A program made the translations under genes and the position numbers. From contig JAENRP010000096.1 of NCBI GenBank assembly GCA_024741835.1, forward strand, positions 62,001 to 126,000: a stretch of DNA of 64,000 bases, written 5' to 3'. Below the pieces are notes generated by a model, which was given only the letters and a program-made list of their open reading frames with translations, searched no databases and had not been told where the DNA came from. Positions 59,094 to 64,000 of this stretch are shown piece after piece. Within the stretch, counting starts at the first letter, position 1. The number at the start of each line of letters is the position of its first letter. This DNA is from Diplocarpon mali. Taxonomy: Eukaryota > Ascomycota > Leotiomycetes > Helotiales > Drepanopezizaceae.

Positions 59094-62000
59094 TCGGCCC
59101 TTAAGTATATATAATAAAGAAAAGGCTTAAGCTAAGCTTTAGCCTTAGAATAACCTTGCGCTCTTGAACTCCCTACTCGATACCTTATCTATATGCATAC
59201 TTAGCTCTTAGCGAAGTTCACTCTAAAACTCCCGCTAGTTAGCTTCCTATTAATAATATATTAGTCCTAACCACCTTTAATAGCCTAGGTTCCCTAACTC
59301 TCTTGCCATACTCTTAGTACTAAGGGTTGCAGTACTAGCTTTAACTCTCGCTTCTTGCGAAGCTCTAGAGGCAAAGAATGAATCGATCTACTTATGCGTA
59401 TATTTTAATAGATTAGAAGCCTTAATTCCTCTCTAGTTACTAGATAGGAGTTTTTAAAATAGAAAGGCTTAAGCTGATTAATATGAAAGTAGTAAGGTAT
59501 AGGTTTCCTATTAATCTAGGCTAAAGTGTATGATTTCTTATACTCTCTTCCCTTCCTACTAATAATAAAAGGGCCTTTCTATAAAGGGCGCAACTTCTGT
59601 CCTATAGTCGTATAATTATAAAGCATTGCTATTAAGCTATAAGGGAAGCTTCTCTTTCATCCTTAGAATCGTGCGTTATAATACTCTTTTCTCTTCTATC
59701 TTTAAAGGTCTAACGCAAGACCCACTTTGGACAACCTATCCTAGCCTCCTCTAATGTACTTAAGTATAGCATTGCTCTATTCCTTATTCTTATTAGAATC
59801 TGCTACTTATAGTTCCTTTAGAAACCCTACGCTATTTAAATTTATATAGATAGTTTAAGCGTAGTAGGCCGGAAATGCTAAGTCAACTTCCGATCTAAGC
59901 TAGTACCCTTATTAGATATAATAGGAAGAGTACCCTAGGAAGCCTATTTCTTTAAGATTTACTTTAAATACTACCTTCTGCAGTTGTAGCTTGTAGTTAG
60001 GCCTGGTCTTTGCTATAGCTTGCTGCATAATGTTAATAGCCTTCTCACTCATTCTTATACTCTTCTTTAATGCTAATAGGGAGTTTACCTATAATATACT
60101 CCTCCTTCTGATATGATCTTATATAACCTCCCTAAAGTGGCTACCTAGATCAATATAAAACCCGATCGGAATACCATCTGATTAGAATAATATATTTAAA
60201 TATCTCTTAATATTTAAAGAGTCTACATTTGAGCAAGGGTATACTTAGATAAAACGAGAGAAGTAATTAATAACTATTAATAGATAGCGATACTCCTTTA
60301 GGAGCTTTAAGAAAGGACTATAGAAGTCTATATTAAGTAGTTCTATAAGAGCGGAGATAATAATCTTAAATAAGGGACTGCTTCTTTGCGCAAGGCCGTA
60401 TTTAGCGCATTTCAGATACCTAGCGATATAGAAGGTAGTATCTCGAACTATAGTAGGCTAATAGATGTAGCAGAGCTTCCTTAGTGTAATAGTAATAGTA
60501 AAGTGGCTACCTTTATTATAGGCCTTCGATAGGGCTTATAAGACCTATCTAGTGATTAAGCATATCTTATATACCCTTCTCTAATAGAACTAGAGAGTGT
60601 TTTATTCCTATCTATACTTAGCTGCCTTACTTTAAAGGCTGCGCTTTCTGACTCTATTAGAGTCTTTTAAGAACTATTAATATATTATCAGATATGCAAC
60701 CTCTAAGTATTAAAGGGACTCGCAGTATACTTTAGTAGGGTCCTTTATCTTAATGTCTACTATCTAAGACGATAGTATATTCTGCTCATTTATATAGAGA
60801 TTTTCCTATAGTATTAAGGAGGGTATAACTGGCAGACCTGTATATAGAGAAACTGGCTAAAAGAGTATATAGTAGCTCCTGCTAAGCGCAGCTAAGGTAG
60901 CTATAAGCTTTATATCTTCTTCGCTCGTCTTAGTAAGCTCCTCTATCTTCTTAAGGCTAAATATCGAACTAATAACTTATGCGCGCTTAGGGCTATACTT
61001 ATCCTCTTGCGCTAGCATCAGGCGCTTATACCCTTTAAGTCTATCCTTTTACCTTTAGATAGGTGCTTTAATATCTGCCCTTTTATCTTTATAGCAGACT
61101 AAGTCTATATCCTTAAGGCAATTATCTCTTAAGAAGATGGTCCTTAATAAGGCATCTACGGCCTTATTATGCTTTCCTAAGATATATTAGATACTTACGT
61201 TTAAGAGGCGCAGTTTAGATGCCTATCTAATATAAATCCCTTTGTATTAAGTACTAGGGTTTAGAAAGTAAGTAAGAGGTTTATAGTCTATATAGATAGT
61301 TCCCTTCTACGAGTGCTAGAATATATGATAATATTTGTAGTAGAATTCTATAATCGTAAGGAGTTCCCTTTTAAAGGTCCTATAGTTGCGCTAAGTTTAG
61401 GTAAACGTAAAGCTATTATAAAGGAGAGGAAGCATCTTCTTCTTAATAGGTCTTTACTGCAAGATAATGCAGCCTCCTATAAAGCTTAAAGCATCCGAAT
61501 GCATTATTATAAGGAACTTTAAGTCATATCTATTCTATTCGACGATATTTAAGCATAGGTCTTAAAGTAGACTAAATAATAGCTTCTTAAGTTCATCCTA
61601 CCTCTATAGTACCTTACTTATAAGCCTATTTAAAGGTCGAGAGATCTTTGCAAAGTTCTTCACTTAAGGATGAGTGATCTATATTACTTTAAGAAAGCCT
61701 CTTACTTTAGTAGAATTCCTAGGTATAGGCTAGGCCTTAATCTTTTCTACCCTCTCAAACTTGATTATTATCTTCCCCTCTGCCTTATGCCTTACTTTAA
61801 GCATAAGGACCTCCTTTATAAAGAGTGCGCATTTCTTAAAGGATAGCTTAAGCTATGACTATAGAAGCCTTAGAAGCAGATGATCTTTAAGGAACTCAAA
61901 GGCTGTCTCGAAATCTAGGAAGCTACTAAATATATTATTTATATAAAACATTAAGAGTAATAGTTTTATAGCTTCTCCTTCTATCTATAGTAAGAATAGG

Positions 62001-62950
62001 GATAGCTTAGAATCGTCAACTCCTAATGCAGTCCCTTCCTTTAACTAAGGAATTGATCTAAGTACGATTTTCATTAGCTCTATTATATGAAATGCTAAGC
62101 TTCCGCAACCTTGCGGTATGCGGGTTAGCTGAAGTTGCTTATATCTAAGGGCTAAGAACGCGTAGTAGTACCTATACGGAAGGTAGACATCTACCGATTA
62201 ATACGTATGCTTTAGGTCGAACTATAAGAAGACCTTATAAGCTAGATTAGATAGATATTTGTAGCATTCCTATATAAAGACTATACTACAACCTAGTATA
62301 ATCTCCTTGATTTTCAAATAGTCAAATATAGTTCTATACTCTCTTGCGGCTACTTAGGACTTTATATTCTTCTTAACTATATATAGATAAGAGTTCTAGT
62401 TAAATAGGCGCCTATTGCTTAACTTTATGCTTTTAAAAACTCTATATGCGATTCCTTTATCAATTGTCTTATTTAGCCATATAAGCTTCCTAAGCGCATA
62501 CCTCCTTATAATATTATCTGCTATTAGCTAAGCGTCTTTTAAGATTCTAGCTTTATAGATATATAGGTTAGTATAAGGTAAGTCTTTAAGACTTATGGAA
62601 TTGACTTATTAATATATATAAAGAAGCAGTTGCACTGCTCTAAGCTGCTTTAAAGGTATGCATAATCCAAAGTTCAATACTAATAACCTTACCTAAGCTT
62701 TTAAGATATTATCTAAGATATCTTCTAAAGGCAGTCGTATAACCCTGCGCTTAGTATAATACCTCGAATTCTTCGCTAGGCTACTAATGCTTGCATAATT
62801 TGATAATATGGCTAGGAGGCCTAGCGGGGCTAGAGGTTGTAGTATGATTCTAGTACTTTAAGATCCTAAGTAGTTACTCCTAGCTCGTAGTAGAGTATAT
62901 TCCTTTCTAAGTTAGAGTAGCTTTAGTAGGGCTAATAACTTGTCTATCTC

Positions 62951-62984
62951 AGTCCCCTTATAATTAGATTCGCCCTCGAATCTA
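62951..62984. repeat. 34-bp repeat copy B in retroelement
   Basis: Partner of the copy at 59060-59093, 3.9 kb away. It lies between the protease-like and reverse transcriptase regions, so it is not obviously an LTR end. Confidence 0.65.
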
Positions 62985-64000
62985 GTAGATGCTAGGTTTA
63001 GCATTATAGTATTTATAACGCCCTTTATAAGGCGTTTTAAATAATTCAGTTTTTTAACTTAGCCTTAGTATATAGTGCCTTTAGTTTAGTTGTCGACTCT
63101 AAGTCTGACGTATTTGTATCTTCTTTAGACTTAGATAAGGTATCGCTATCTTATTCTTTGTCAGTTGTTCCTTGATTTAAGTCGCTATTATTAAACTTAA
63201 TCGTAAGGTTCTTTATACTCCTTTATAAAATAGCCTTTAGATGCAGAATAAGGTTCAAGGGTTTGGATAGTATATAAAGAGGTCCTTAGAGGGTTATAGG
63301 CTTCTTTATACCAATTCTCCTACTAATAATAAGGGAACTCTTGCGAATATCCATCTTTGCGTCTATTGTATATAGCTAAGGAAGACCTAATAGTAGGCTT
63401 AATTTATCGTCTTTTAGCCCTATGCTAGGTTGTACGAATAAGTATACCTTTCTTTATATGCCTTTGACTCTTATATTAAAAGAGACGAAACTATCTAAGC
63501 GATGCATTTTCCTATTTACTATCCTATAGCTGACTCTAGAGAACCTTTAGGAGTTTAGAGTCTCCTTCTTTAGTCTCAATTTCTACTGTAGAGCGGGTGA
63601 TATAATTAGAATATCTAACCCTTAGTCGGTAGTATATATTCTAAGTGGCAGATTAATAACAATCTCTTTTCCCTTTTCCTTAACCTTAATAACTACTAGG
63701 ATCTTCTACGCCTTATTATTTAGATAGATCTAAGGGGCAATTTAGGCTAGCTAAGCTTCGATAACTATACTTTAGGGCACGGTCGCCTTCGATTCTGCCT
63801 GCTTTAATATCGGCAGATTAGCTAAAGAGTTCGCTGATTTCTTCGCATTCTTCTTTTAGTTCCTGTAGGTCGATAGCTTTCTAAACTCCTTAGCCCCTTC
63901 GGGGGAAGTCTATATGAATTCTAGCAGGTTTAAAGGAACTTGGATTCGCTCTATTAAGGCTTAATAGTCTATAGGCCCTAGCCCTTCTCTCCTTACAATC

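Larger units (their letters stand above)
58950..64000 (-). mobile_element. RIP-degraded Ty3/gypsy-type retroelement, partial
   Basis: No open frame of 60 codons exists over 5 kb, and TAA/TAG stops are dense, yet protein homology is readable on the minus strand in pol order. Near 64000-63300 is a gag/protease-like stretch. The reverse transcriptase active site at 61931-61948 reads F-Y-I-N-N, where the family has an aspartate pair. The RNase H region follows at about 61600-61250 (SDALSFIGGC, YIDYKPLTYFLNP). A chromodomain-less GKHNKAVDALLRT-like tether lies at 61125-61180. An integrase core lies near 60250-60300 (YRYLLIVINYFSRF, with Asn where the first Asp of the DDE triad is expected). The G-to-A changes on the coding strand, and TAG at Trp positions, fit repeat-induced point mutation. 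The left boundary is approximate; the right end lies outside the window. The element is inactive. Confidence 0.85.

Overview
The window is nuclear DNA of a filamentous ascomycete (Pezizomycotina). Genes carry many short introns (mostly 44-90 bp, GT-AG, with CTAAC/CTGAC-like branch sites). The gene set is fungal: an EGT1-type ergothioneine synthase, TOM20, EXO84, NUF2 and a Ppg1-type phosphatase. The right end is a retroelement riddled with C-to-T/G-to-A changes, as left by repeat-induced point mutation (RIP). A class such as Leotiomycetes is possible but cannot be settled from the sequence. No CRISPR array, bacterial operon or convincing tRNA/rRNA was seen.

Layout. 1-3 kb: no gene I can support; a CT microsatellite and a T-rich tract with a 20-N assembly gap. 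3.0-16.2 kb: complete cytoplasmic dynein heavy chain (-, 3 exons, 4347 aa). 17.1-20.3 kb: divergent pair TOM20 (-, 4 exons, one GC-AG intron) and EXO84 (+, 4 exons). 20.7-22.0 kb: PP2A catalytic subunit (+, 7 exons). 23.2-24.4 kb: multipass membrane protein (+). 25.1-26.7 kb: polyQ protein with a FAR1/MULE-type zinc finger (+). 27.5-29.9 kb: TYW1 wybutosine enzyme (-). 29.9-32.6 kb: gene-poor, with a decayed 2EXR-like relic and a diverged direct repeat. 32.6-34.3 kb: zinc-finger protein of unknown role (-, 4 exons). 35.3-39.0 kb: EGT1 (-, 13 exons, 831 aa). 39.0-41.2 kb: GC-rich, with one weak spliced ORF candidate. 41.2-42.7 kb: NUF2 (+). 43.1-43.9 kb: unknown 263-aa protein (-). 44.2-46.8 kb: AP-3 beta subunit (+). 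47.4-51.0 kb: Gln/Pro/Asn-rich CCHC zinc-knuckle protein (-). 51.8-53.0 kb: PPG1-type phosphatase (+). 53.0-57.1 kb: AT-rich gene desert. 57.1-58.3 kb: Rho GDI (-). About 58.95 kb to the window end: Ty3/gypsy-type retroelement relic (-), running off the edge.

Most genes are unrelated housekeeping functions with individual promoters. Several deal with trafficking or cytoskeleton (dynein, EXO84, AP-3 beta, Rho GDI), two are PPP-family phosphatases that share one intron position, and two make modified small molecules or RNA (EGT1, TYW1). Exon coordinates were built by hand from splice consensus, frame continuity and recognised family sequence, and each multi-exon model was checked to sum to a whole number of codons. 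I found no gene cluster that amounts to a new biological system. The most informative oddities are the gene structures (14- and 22-nt exons, two introns over 500 bp, a GC-AG intron), three poorly characterised proteins, and the mutated catalytic site of the retroelement.
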